Source: Bacteroidales bacterium UBA1794 (GTDB taxonomy: Bacteria; Bacteroidota; Bacteroidia; Bacteroidales; Bacteroidaceae). Taken from it: DNA of 64,000 bases. Both the position numbers and the translations under genes were made by a program. The stretch covers positions 124,001-188,000 of the forward strand of contig DCFW01000027.1 in the NCBI GenBank assembly GCA_002315435.1. Direction: 5' to 3'. Within the stretch, counting starts at the first letter, position 1, and every line of letters begins with the position of its first letter. This document shows positions 26,122 through 34,356 of the stretch, piece after piece. A model generated the notes under the pieces. That model saw only the letters and a list, made by a program, of their open reading frames with translations, was not told the DNA's origin and made no database searches.

Positions 26122-27291
26122 TTAATAACCCATATCTCCGGCAGCTGAACCGTTTGATGTCCAATCCACAGATTTCACTGTGCCGGACCCATCGCCTATA
26201 TTTCCTGCTGTTGAACTGGTAGAATTCCAGTCTACAGCATTCACTGTGCCGGAGCCATTGCCCATATTACCCAAAGCACCAGACACCGGTATCCAATCTC
26301 CTACGGAAATATTCCCGGAGCCATTGCCTACTTGTCCGGATGCATTGGACGTAACAGTCCAACTTCCCAAAATAATCGTTCCTGAGCCATTGCCCATTTG
26401 CCCCGATGCATCGGTTATGGCATTCCAATCGACCACCTTCAATTTCAAATAAACGATGGTATCCTTAAAATCTACCGTGAACACATACTTCTTTCCCGAT
26501 TCAAAAATGATCGAAGGTATGATGGCCGACACAGTGTAGCGTATACCGTTTATATAGCAATCAATAGCCATCGGCACGGTACCTGTCAATTTAGGCAACA
26601 CCACCAAACTGCCACTGTAAACATTGCTGCTACCCGTAAAGGATGATTGGGCTATGCTGCCCGTCCCATCCAAAGCAGCAGTTGCTAGATTAAATCCACC
26701 CGACAAAGAGCAATTTAGCGGAGAATGGGTTAAACCGGTTAAAGAGAGTCCATTGCTACCAACCGCAATTGAAGTAATAATTGTATTTGACGCATCACTC
26801 TGTAAATCAAATTCCAAGCAACTACACTTATGATCAAGAGATGGAAATGTAAGCGTTTCGGTACTAGCCTTTGCTATTGTGGCTGTAAGATTGCTAAGCA
26901 AAAGATCTGTACCTTGACTGATACTTATCGAATCGGTGGAGACTGTTGAAAAATCAATCACAGGTGAATACTCATACAAGGTATAAGCCTGAACAGGCAT
27001 CAACATCATATTCAAATTATCAGTTGGGGTAATCGTGCCATTGGCATCCGACACCGCATAGGTTTTGGTCACAGGCGTGCCCGTTCCACCGGCATAGGCA
27101 GCGATCTTCACCCCACTTCCTTGCGACAGATAAGTCGCGGAACTGCTTTTGGTGATTGCCTGCGCCCCCACTGTAACCGAAGAGAAATCAACTGCACACA
27201 AATTTTCGGAGGTAACCGGTGCTGTTGTATCTTCATTGGCACAAGAATAGAACCCAACCAAAACAATAAGGGTTAACATATAATATTTCAT
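26122..27291 (-). CDS. Fimbrillin-like lipoprotein with C-terminal 22-residue repeats
   Basis: The ATG at 27291 gives MKYYMLTLIVLVGFYSCANE, a lipoprotein signal with lipid Cys17; the longer frame from 27297 would start with TTG. The body is a fimbrillin/Mfa-like two-lobed beta protein with a Thr-Lys48 processing-type site (QAITKSSS) and the usual late VVDW motif. Instead of ending there, the protein goes on for about 100 residues as tandem 22-residue units built on G-x-M-G-N-G-S-G-T-V...D-W. It precedes the adhesins and follows four other fimbrillins, so it may be the subunit nearest the tip or a terminal adaptor; that is inference. Confidence 0.8.
   Translation of the reverse strand: MKYYMLTLIVLVGFYSCANEDTTAPVTSENLCAVDFSSVTVGAQAITKSSSATYLSQGSGVKIAAYAGGTGTPVTKTYAVSDANGTITPTDNLNMMLMPVQAYTLYEYSPVIDFSTVSTDSISISQGTDLLLSNLTATIAKASTETLTFPSLDHKCSCLEFDLQSDASNTIITSIAVGSNGLSLTGLTHSPLNCSLSGGFNLATAALDGTGSIAQSSFTGSSNVYSGSLVVLPKLTGTVPMAIDCYINGIRYTVSAIIPSIIFESGKKYVFTVDFKDTIVYLKLKVVDWNAITDASGQMGNGSGTIILGSWTVTSNASGQVGNGSGNISVGDWIPVSGALGNMGNGSGTVNAVDWNSTSSTAGNIGDGSGTVKSVDWTSNGSAAGDMGY
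26125..26427 (-). repeat. 66-bp tandem repeats, about 4.5 copies, inside a fimbrillin gene
   Basis: Four full 22-residue units, each beginning at Trp and containing G-N/D-G-S-G, plus a partial fifth, end the protein. The copies have diverged, but the frame and length are kept. Confidence 0.85.
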
Positions 27292-27378
27292 ACACAATAT
27301 TTTATTATCATTTCATTTATTGTCATATCCTCATCTCATGTTTAGACCTACCGGTATTTCTATGAGAAAGTACATACG

Positions 27379-28308
27379 CTATTGAATTGAAGGTATTATA
27401 GTACCTGCGGCTACTTGGTTCCATGGATTCACAGTCACTCCGCTAATAGAGATGGCTGTAGGTTTGAGTTTCACACTTATCACATAATTGCTGCTTGCAG
27501 ACAAAGCATTCAAGCCGGTTGCACTTGCCGGATCAACCACCGGAAGTGTAGCCGTATAGGTGAGTCCGTCAACCGTGAAAGTTAGAGTGGTGACATCCGT
27601 AAATTCAGCCGTTGCTGCCGGTATCATCAAGAAACTTGCCGTAACGGGAGTGCCACTTGTAATGTTGCTTATTTGAGGATCGATAGTAACCGTCCCGGCG
27701 GTCTTTGAGGTATACAACGTGCTTGCCGATGGAGTTAAATTGGCAACAGCCGTCTTGTACATAGCCGGTCCGGAAATAGAGATATTTGTAATGTTACATG
27801 CTTTGGTATAACCGGCATCTTTGTCTATTGAAAGGGTGATGCGAGAATATACATGATCTAATTTCAAGGCCACTGAAGTGTTGGCACTGCTCACACCGGA
27901 TGCGGTTGCAGTGCAAAGATCATTGTCCTCACTATATTTTATCGAATTTAAGGTTGTTGCACTTATATTGAATGTGGATGTATAAGGTGCATAAGCAAAA
28001 ATAGTTGCAGCGTTTCCACCAAGATATATCGTTTTGGTGAGATCATTAGGTGTCCAGGATGAAGTTCCGTAATCATATCTTACATTTGCATCGGAATATC
28101 CGTTATTAAAGCTATAAATACCAATAGAACCATTTGTTAAGGTTCCACCTGCATCGTAGACTCCACGGGTGGTTGCAGATATAGATGCAGAAGATACATT
28201 TAATGCTACCTTCTCACCATTAGCAACAACATCATCCTTCGAAGAACAACCCGGCAATAATAACATTGCAGTCATTCCGATAAGGAGTAAATTTTTATTC
28301 AGTTTCAT
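27379..28308 (-). CDS. Fimbrillin family lipoprotein
   Basis: The 309-residue protein has a lipoprotein signal (lipid Cys21 in LLPGCSSK) and a fimbrillin-type fold. It has a short pro-region, a Thr-Thr-Arg48 site (SATTRGVYD), an N-lobe with SIGIYSFNNGY and IFAYAPYT, a central KLDHVYSRITLSID motif typical of Bacteroides fimbrillins, and the closing ISGVTVNPWNQ strand. In this class a protease cuts after the Arg so the subunit can polymerise by strand exchange. It is one of four similarly sized stalk-type subunits in the leftward operon. Confidence 0.85.
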   Translation of the reverse strand: MKLNKNLLLIGMTAMLLLPGCSSKDDVVANGEKVALNVSSASISATTRGVYDAGGTLTNGSIGIYSFNNGYSDANVRYDYGTSSWTPNDLTKTIYLGGNAATIFAYAPYTSTFNISATTLNSIKYSEDNDLCTATASGVSSANTSVALKLDHVYSRITLSIDKDAGYTKACNITNISISGPAMYKTAVANLTPSASTLYTSKTAGTVTIDPQISNITSGTPVTASFLMIPAATAEFTDVTTLTFTVDGLTYTATLPVVDPASATGLNALSASSNYVISVKLKPTAISISGVTVNPWNQVAAGTIIPSIQ

Positions 28309-28425
28309 ATTTATTAGTATTTTCTGTTCTGTTTTTTGTGGAATATCTTCATGTCCTGAACTCTAAAATATCAGTTACTAAATATATCCGGGGGATATAA
28401 TTATCCATCCCCCGTTTATATTTAA

Positions 28426-29442
28426 TTATTGTGCAACCAATGGATCAGTTGTTGCCACGGAAGTAACCGTCCAAGGACTTATGGTTACACTTGACACAAC
28501 TAATGAAGTTGGATTCACGGTTATTGTGTATTGATAATCATTATAACCCGACCAATCAGGTGCAACAGGGAAATTTGTCACTGTCATTGTTTTACCGTCA
28601 ATGGTAACAGACAATGACAAATCGGATGCCGAATAAGCCACCGGAGCAGCCAAGAATGACGCAGTCACATTGGTTGACGGAGTGGTTGCATAAGCATTGA
28701 TATAGGTGTCTGAAGCCGGAGTATAGGTTAAATCACCTGTATTATAGGTTGTAGGCGCAAAAACACCGGTTCCTACTACGGTGGTTCCACCTGTTACAAT
28801 CTTTCCGGAAGCTGAAGACAAAGCAATATTCGTGATCTTGCCTGCACTTGTTGCTGCAGGATAAGTGGCACTCTTATTGACAATGAATGACACTTTTGAA
28901 AGTGCATGCTTCATGGTAATAGTAGTCTTCGAATTATTGGTTGAGTTACTATTCACCTTGGTTCCCGTACCCCACATATAATCAGTTGCACCGCTTGCCG
29001 TGAAATTGTCGGTAGTGGGCACGCTTACATTAAATGTACTGGCTGCCGTAGGATTATTATCGCTCAATTTCACACGAGCCGGATATACTGCATATACATT
29101 GGCATCATTACCGGTAAGTTGAATACCTGTGCTCTTTCCCCAGGTTGTACCGTAATCAGGAGTATTGTAAGCTCCATAAGCCCATGTGGTACCGGCATTC
29201 GCTGTGGCATATGATGTGACAACAGATGTGTAGCCTGCTCCGACAACAAACACGCCAATTGAATCACTGGTAGCAAAGAGGCTCTTCACACCGGTGGCTG
29301 CATCTGCTTTGGTGCTGAGATTAGCCACATTCACAGCTAATGTATCACTGCCTTTTGAAGCAGGAGCATGCGCCTCGTCATTTGAACAGCTTGACAAGAG
29401 TGCGACCGAAGCCACTGCACATAAAAGAAGTTGTTTATTCAT
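28426..29442 (-). CDS. Fimbrillin family lipoprotein
   Basis: I start this at ATG 29442 (MNKQLLLCAVASVALLSSC, lipid Cys19). An ATG three codons upstream (29451) is also possible. The ~338-residue protein has a Thr-Lys45 site (NLSTKADAAT), an N-lobe with SIGVFVVGAGY and VYAVYPARVK, the central TMKHALSKVSFIVNKSA motif shared with the next upstream gene, and a closing VSSVTISPWTV strand. It is similar in plan and sequence to the protein at 29474-30508, so the two are related paralogues and probably pilus shaft subunits. Confidence 0.85.
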   Translation of the reverse strand: MNKQLLLCAVASVALLSSCSNDEAHAPASKGSDTLAVNVANLSTKADAATGVKSLFATSDSIGVFVVGAGYTSVVTSYATANAGTTWAYGAYNTPDYGTTWGKSTGIQLTGNDANVYAVYPARVKLSDNNPTAASTFNVSVPTTDNFTASGATDYMWGTGTKVNSNSTNNSKTTITMKHALSKVSFIVNKSATYPAATSAGKITNIALSSASGKIVTGGTTVVGTGVFAPTTYNTGDLTYTPASDTYINAYATTPSTNVTASFLAAPVAYSASDLSLSVTIDGKTMTVTNFPVAPDWSGYNDYQYTITVNPTSLVVSSVTISPWTVTSVATTDPLVAQ

Positions 29443-29473
29443 AATTGTCATACTTAAATGGATTTACATCCGA

Positions 29474-30508
29474 TTAATTTACAATACCGGCATCTTGAGT
29501 GGACGCTGTCCAAGGAATAATTGTACAACTGCTTACAACCAACTCGGTTGGTGTGATCGTGATTGTATACACGTAATTGTAACCTGAAGCCCATGCAGGA
29601 ACTGTGCTGATAGGTAATGTTTTGGTCATCACTCTGCCATCTACAGTTATATTTACTTTAATATTTGCCAAACTGCTGCATGGTGCAAACAAACCGTAAG
29701 CAGTTACAGTTGTAGGAGTAGTTGCATTATATTCGTTGGCATTGGCTGTTCCGGTCAATGCTAAAGCACTTGTTGCATTGGTTGTAGAAGCGGTGTATGT
29801 GCCTGTACCCAAACCCAAAATTCCTTGAAGTGGAAAACGGGTAGCATCCAACGTAGCAAAACTTGCATCCGTATATGCGGTTAAACCAATCTTTGTGACA
29901 GCACCTGATGCTGTACCTGTAGGATAATAAGCATTTTTGTTTACTACAAAAGATACTTTTGACATGACATGGTGGAAATACAAGTTCGCTTTGTAACTGG
30001 TTGCTGTCATTGACGAAGCCACAGGGATCGTTAACGATGCCGGGGGAACATCACTTGCTGATCCGCCTGCCACCATATAATCAGTAGCTGCAGTAGCTGT
30101 GAAGTCTTGGTTGGCCGGAGAGAAGCATTGCAAGGTTTTAGCTGACATATCCAAAGATGTAGAGGGTGCAACACCTGCGGTATCAGGATAGAACGCGTAG
30201 ACATTGGCATTTTTAGGGCTCAAATAAATCTTCTTGGTTACATCACTTGGGCCATTCCAAGCAGTTCCGTCATAAGCGTAACTAGCAAACTTTGAAGTGT
30301 AGCCTGTTCCTGAAACAAACACACCTACGGCTGAACCGCTACTAAATGCATCAATCAAACTACGAGTGGTAGAAGTGGAAGCGATGTTTACAGAAACGCC
30401 CAACTCCTTTGCCATCACACCGTCTTGAGCGGTAGGACTGTCGTTGTTTGAACAACTTGCCATCAATACCCCTAGGGCTGAAATAGCGAATAGAAATTGC
30501 TTTTTCAT
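29474..30508 (-). CDS. Fimbrillin family lipoprotein
   Basis: The 344-residue protein has a lipoprotein signal (lipid Cys19 in MASCSNND). It carries a Thr-Thr-Arg49 processing-type site (TSTTRSLID), an N-lobe with AVGVFVSGTGY and VYAFYPDTAG, a central LYFHHVMSKVSFVVNKNA motif and a closing VVSSCTIIPWTA strand. It is paralogous to the downstream gene at 28426. The Arg/Lys site at nearly the same residue number in all subunits suggests one processing enzyme for the whole set. Confidence 0.85.
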   Translation of the reverse strand: MKKQFLFAISALGVLMASCSNNDSPTAQDGVMAKELGVSVNIASTSTTRSLIDAFSSGSAVGVFVSGTGYTSKFASYAYDGTAWNGPSDVTKKIYLSPKNANVYAFYPDTAGVAPSTSLDMSAKTLQCFSPANQDFTATAATDYMVAGGSASDVPPASLTIPVASSMTATSYKANLYFHHVMSKVSFVVNKNAYYPTGTASGAVTKIGLTAYTDASFATLDATRFPLQGILGLGTGTYTASTTNATSALALTGTANANEYNATTPTTVTAYGLFAPCSSLANIKVNITVDGRVMTKTLPISTVPAWASGYNYVYTITITPTELVVSSCTIIPWTASTQDAGIVN

Positions 30509-30584
30509 ACTTTTCTTTTTTTAATTAATAATTCTAAATCATTTATTATTGAAATCGTTTTCATATTCTATTACTCTACCTTTC

Positions 30585-31397
30585 TCATAAATTGCCTGCA
30601 TTTATTGAATTCCACGGAATGACGTTGCAATTCACTTCAAGCGGAGTGGTCGCATTGTTGTTTACGGTTATGGAATAGGCATAATCATTAGAGGATAAAG
30701 CTTTAAATATTACGGATGTGGTGTAAGCATACGTGCCTACAGCTACTTTTATTGAAAGTGTCATGGTGCCGGGAACAATGAATTTGGGTGTTCCGGCATC
30801 TGTGATGATTACCCCATCACCCATAATCGGTATTAAACTGCCATCTGCCAAATTCATGGTGCATGATGAATAGAAGCCGGAAACGGATAACTTAGCGTTG
30901 GTTAAATCAGGACCGTTGGAACCTGATACTAAATTGAAGGTAATGCGCGACATCTTGTGTACATAACCCAGTGTGGCACTAGCGGTGGTTTGACCTACCG
31001 ATACGGTAGTCGGTGATGCATACAACACATCCTCGCCATAGCTGAAAGGTACAGCTGCCGGATCACTCACCGATTTATACGGAGCATAAGAAATGGCCGA
31101 ATAAGCATTGATATTACTAACCAACACGGAACCTGTGGTTGAAAATACTCCTGATGCATCCACTGAATATTTTACATTCTGATAAGGTGCTGTATATAAT
31201 GTGGATGCCGGTGATGCATCGGTTTGCAACACATACACCCCTACCGTGTTGGAAGTGAGACCGGGATCGGCTTTGGTGGTCAAGGACGAATTGGTATTGA
31301 ACGAAAGGGGCACCAATTCGGAGGTTGTCGTCAATGTTTCTTTCGTGCATGACGTCAGAGAAACCAACAGGCAGATTAATATTTGTATCTTTTTCAT
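30585..31397 (-). CDS. Fimbrillin family lipoprotein, small
   Basis: ATG 31397 gives MKKIQILICLLVSLTSCTKE with lipid Cys17; the frame can be extended to 31403 only with TTG. The ~270-residue protein has a Thr-Thr-Lys42 site (SLTTKADPG), an N-lobe with TVGVYVLQTD and AISYAPYK, a central LGYVHKMSRITFNL motif and a closing VNCNVIPWNS strand. It is the first fimbrillin after the anchor gene (20-bp gap). This could make it a base subunit, though gene order alone does not prove that. Confidence 0.82.
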   Translation of the reverse strand: MKKIQILICLLVSLTSCTKETLTTTSELVPLSFNTNSSLTTKADPGLTSNTVGVYVLQTDASPASTLYTAPYQNVKYSVDASGVFSTTGSVLVSNINAYSAISYAPYKSVSDPAAVPFSYGEDVLYASPTTVSVGQTTASATLGYVHKMSRITFNLVSGSNGPDLTNAKLSVSGFYSSCTMNLADGSLIPIMGDGVIITDAGTPKFIVPGTMTLSIKVAVGTYAYTTSVIFKALSSNDYAYSITVNNNATTPLEVNCNVIPWNSINAGNL

Positions 31398-31416
31398 ATC
31401 CAATATCTTTTTGCAA

Positions 31417-32310
31417 TTAGTTTACCTCTATATTTACGGTGTTACTGGTCCAATCTTTAACCGTGCCTTTGAAACCCACCGTAGCATTGCCGGTGATGTC
31501 AATATCCACATCTACATTCACAGCTACCGTCGCAGAAAGGTTGGTCAATGCCGACGAGATATCCTTACTCAGAGTTTGGGATGTGCCGTCAGTAAAGTTT
31601 AGTTGGAACGACAAGGTGTTTGTAGAAGAAGCTACGCGTCCCCAAAAAGTGATTGCGGATTGGTATTCACTCGTATTGGCAACAGCCGTGGGTGAAAAGG
31701 AAATTAATCCCGAAGTTCCTACCAATTCACCATTTGCTATTTTCACAGATTGTGCTAATCCTGAAAGTGAGCAACTGATGGATGACACATTTTTTACATT
31801 ACCGGTTATATTAAAGATGATCGTCCCTTTTTCCACCAAAGGCACAGGCGTTATGGTGGAAGTGGATATGGACGTAGCTGTAATGGTTATGGTTGGCAAA
31901 CCTACTCCGTAGAAGTAAGAAGGCTGAGACATATACGAAGTTGCTTTTGTGGAGGTTGGACTATATGCCGAGATATCCGAATATTTTGTATCACCGGAGA
32001 TTGACACATTAGAGCCATCTTCATTGCAAGCGACAACCTGATAGGTACCAAATGGCAACTGACCGGTATATTCTTTACCGTCCGATTCACCGGTCACCAC
32101 ACTGCCATCGCTTCCGAAAAAGTAAAGTCGCATCTTTGACGGAATGGATTCGCCGGTCACAAGTTTAGACCAATCAAAGGTTAGTTTCACACCTCCGGTT
32201 GTGGGCACCGGGTCCAAGTCACGTTTGCTACACCCTTGTGCTACAAGCAAAAAGGCGAACATGCATGGCAAAAGCATCCACTTTTTTATCCGAACATTTC
32301 CCATTATCAT
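31417..32310 (-). CDS. FimB/Mfa2-like (DUF5119-type) fimbrial anchor lipoprotein
   Basis: The 297-residue lipoprotein has lipid Cys27 in LVAQGCSKRDL. The next residues (LDPVPTTGGVKLTFDWSKL) are typical of DUF5119/FimB-like proteins of Bacteroides fimbrial operons. It also carries a MRLYFFGSDG strand and GTYQVVACNEDG. Proteins of this class stay lipid-anchored, cap the pilus base and limit its length. It lacks the Thr-Arg/Lys site seen near residue 45 in the subunits, as expected for an anchor. Its start overlaps the stop of the DUF3575 gene by four bases (32307-32310), so the two are translationally coupled. Confidence 0.8.
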   Translation of the reverse strand: MIMGNVRIKKWMLLPCMFAFLLVAQGCSKRDLDPVPTTGGVKLTFDWSKLVTGESIPSKMRLYFFGSDGSVVTGESDGKEYTGQLPFGTYQVVACNEDGSNVSISGDTKYSDISAYSPTSTKATSYMSQPSYFYGVGLPTITITATSISTSTITPVPLVEKGTIIFNITGNVKNVSSISCSLSGLAQSVKIANGELVGTSGLISFSPTAVANTSEYQSAITFWGRVASSTNTLSFQLNFTDGTSQTLSKDISSALTNLSATVAVNVDVDIDITGNATVGFKGTVKDWTSNTVNIEVN

Positions 32311-33764
32311 TTATTTTTTTGTGTTTTACCAAACCGATAAGTAAGCATGAATCGAATACCGGTTAACTTCATCCCTTTCTGATTAAAAGAATTTGTTCTG
32401 TAATAATCCGAATTCATATATTCATAGGTGTTGCCGTCGGCAACACGATAACCATAGCGAGCTCCTATTTCAAGTCCGAGATGTGACGTAAACTGCAACG
32501 AATAGCCTAAAGAAGCTCCCCCTTCATAGAAATTACCGGTATAGCCATTGGCCAATTGATCTTTTGTTTTCAAATCAAACTGTCCGTACAAACCATATAC
32601 TCCTGCATAAAATCCGGTGAACTTTCCGGCACGGCCAAACCAATAGCGCGGTTCAAGCCCCACATTCGAGATACCCCATGTTTTATGTTCAGGACGCATC
32701 TTACCTTTATTTAAATAGTTGTAAGTGAAATCTACATCAATTGAATAATGTGGCTGTAAATAGAGTTCGGCTTCCAAATTGGGAATAGTCCCCCTTCTCT
32801 TAAACTCGGAAGTGTAGCCTGCCCAATAAATAAGGTTGGTTTTAATGCCGATAAGAGGATAAAAATCAGGTCTCTTCTTTTTTATTTTCTTTACCTTTTC
32901 CACTTTCTGCTCCGCACAGGGAGGTGCAAGCTGAACTTTTACAGGTTCTTCTTGAACGGTTCGAACAGTATCTTTTTGAGCACTGTTTTTCTGAACGGGT
33001 TGAACGGTTGTTTTTTTATACAACACTTTGGGGGCTCGATGATAGATAACCGTGTCAACCACATGCCTAACTACAATAGAATCTGTAATATGCCTGACTA
33101 CTTGCGTATCGGCTACCACACGTTCATCATTCGCGCCAATAGCTCCGGCAGCATAAATGGTGTCAGCTCCACATTCATCACCCAAGATCGGGAGCTTGCC
33201 AAATGTTCGGAAATAATGGTTGTATGCCGCATTCATGTATGCACGATTATTCATGTGAAGAGTGTAATACACACTTTGATTACTTCGCACTTTTACAGGC
33301 ATCGGTATATATTTCACGCAAGCCCTATCCATCATTACTTGAGCGGTATCAAAATAAAAGGTGCAATGAGCGCAATTGAGCAATGCTTTTTGCTTTATTA
33401 ATGACCTTAATATATTACCATGTATTGAGGCCGTGTTTACAACTCTTTTATTTATCAAATCTTCAGTGTTTACATAAACTGTAATTTGCAAATGGCTGCG
33501 TCCTGCTCTCAACTCGCGTGAATGATTCCTTATGGTACTCCATAATAAATTATCACCTGAATGATTTGATCTGTAATCTTTGAGTAGAACTCTTGCATTC
33601 GGTTGATAATAGAAAAGCATAGAAACAATCCCTTCTGAAGATTTCTTTTCATTACGGTTTTGAGCCAAAAGCTGTAATGGAAAAACTCCCACAAGTAACA
33701 ACACCAGCAGCAACACTTTCTTCGTGTTTGATATTCTTAATTCACCACGCTTGTTATTATTCAT
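32307..33764 (-). CDS. DUF3575 outer-membrane protein, first gene of the fimbrial operon
   Basis: The 485-residue protein has a signal sequence (KVLLLVLLLVGVFPLQLLAQ). It has an N-terminal domain (~40-210), a linker rich in Val and Asp repeats and charged residues (~210-295, including KVKKIKKKRPDFY), and a C-terminal DUF3575 beta-barrel (~300-480) with IGIKTNLIYWAGYT, SIDVDFTYNYLN, GLEPRYWFG and IRFMLTYRFGK. DUF3575 proteins commonly open Bacteroides fimbrial operons and may help place the pilus in the outer membrane. Its ATG lies only 24 bp from the left inverted repeat of the ~500-bp segment, so expression should depend on that segment's orientation. Confidence 0.82.
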   Translation of the reverse strand: MNNNKRGELRISNTKKVLLLVLLLVGVFPLQLLAQNRNEKKSSEGIVSMLFYYQPNARVLLKDYRSNHSGDNLLWSTIRNHSRELRAGRSHLQITVYVNTEDLINKRVVNTASIHGNILRSLIKQKALLNCAHCTFYFDTAQVMMDRACVKYIPMPVKVRSNQSVYYTLHMNNRAYMNAAYNHYFRTFGKLPILGDECGADTIYAAGAIGANDERVVADTQVVRHITDSIVVRHVVDTVIYHRAPKVLYKKTTVQPVQKNSAQKDTVRTVQEEPVKVQLAPPCAEQKVEKVKKIKKKRPDFYPLIGIKTNLIYWAGYTSEFKRRGTIPNLEAELYLQPHYSIDVDFTYNYLNKGKMRPEHKTWGISNVGLEPRYWFGRAGKFTGFYAGVYGLYGQFDLKTKDQLANGYTGNFYEGGASLGYSLQFTSHLGLEIGARYGYRVADGNTYEYMNSDYYRTNSFNQKGMKLTGIRFMLTYRFGKTQKNK

Positions 33765-33788
33765 AATTATTCAAATATTAAATGTGCT

Positions 33789-33810
33789 CCCTCTACTAGA
33801 AAGAGAGGGA
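33789..33810 (+). repeat. Left inverted repeat of the switch
   Basis: Its 22 bp are exactly complementary to 34268-34289. It begins CCCTCTACTAGAA and ends AGAGAGGGA. Confidence 0.92.
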
Positions 33811-34267
33811 TGTGGAGCGAAAAAAGAATCGTAAGTGTTTAATTTATAATAGATTAGGAGAAATAGGAGGAAAGAAATGTTTCAGAAAAATAAATCGCAA
33901 TTAATTAAAATTGCAGAAATTTGTTATAAGATAGTTGTAATCAATTCATTAAAGGTGAAATTTGCAGAAATATTTGCAGAAACAAAATGAAAAAACAAGG
34001 AAATGCTCAAGAGTAGGATATATAGCAAACAACTGATAATGAGTATTATCTGTTTTAATAAAGAGACTATTAACAGAAAAAAGCTAAAATTTGAAAAGGT
34101 TTTTGCTGAAACATTTTTAAGTGGTAGAAAGAAAAATTTAAAAAAAACAAGAATAGTGGAGATGATTAAAATCATTCGTTAATGGTAAGCAAATCATACA
34201 CTTATATTGGAGAAAAAAACTGATTGTAGAATAAAAAGAGGAAGTAAATGATGAAATTTATTAATAG

Positions 34268-34289
34268 TCCCTCTCTTTCTAGTAGAGGG
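34268..34289 (-). repeat. Right inverted repeat of the switch
   Basis: It is the exact inverted copy of 33789-33810. It lies 67 bp from the end of the recombinase gene. Confidence 0.92.
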
Positions 34290-34304
34290 GTGAGAACTAC
34301 CCTG

Positions 34305-34312
34305 CAAATATA
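34305..34312 (-). promoter_or_regulatory. Candidate fixed promoter box reading into the switch
   Basis: CAAATATA reads TATATTTG on the minus strand, matching TAnnTTTG. It lies outside the right repeat and points toward the fimbrial operon. No -33 TTTG at standard spacing is visible, so it is tentative. Confidence 0.4.
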
Positions 34313-34356
34313 AACTATTTTTATCTAACATTATACGAAAAAACATGAAAATTTAG

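Larger units (their letters stand above)
33789..34289. other. Putative invertible segment in front of the fimbrial operon
   Basis: Two perfect 22-bp inverted repeats (33789-33810 and 34268-34289) bound about 457 bp of very AT-rich DNA. Each repeat is itself partly palindromic (CCCTCT...AGAGGG around ACTAGAA), like recombinase crossover sites. The segment lies between a tyrosine recombinase gene and the first fimbrial gene, the usual layout of a Bacteroides phase switch. Inside, TTGCAGAAA occurs three times (33911, 33962, 33974). An 83-codon minus-strand frame (33924-34175) is hydrophobic by AT bias only. No exact TAnnTTTG promoter was found inside. Confidence 0.8.

Noticed and set aside
33924..34175. 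83-codon hydrophobic frame inside the invertible segment
   Set aside because: It consists almost only of Phe, Leu, Ile and Ser, as expected from AT-rich DNA read on this strand, and has no clear start context.
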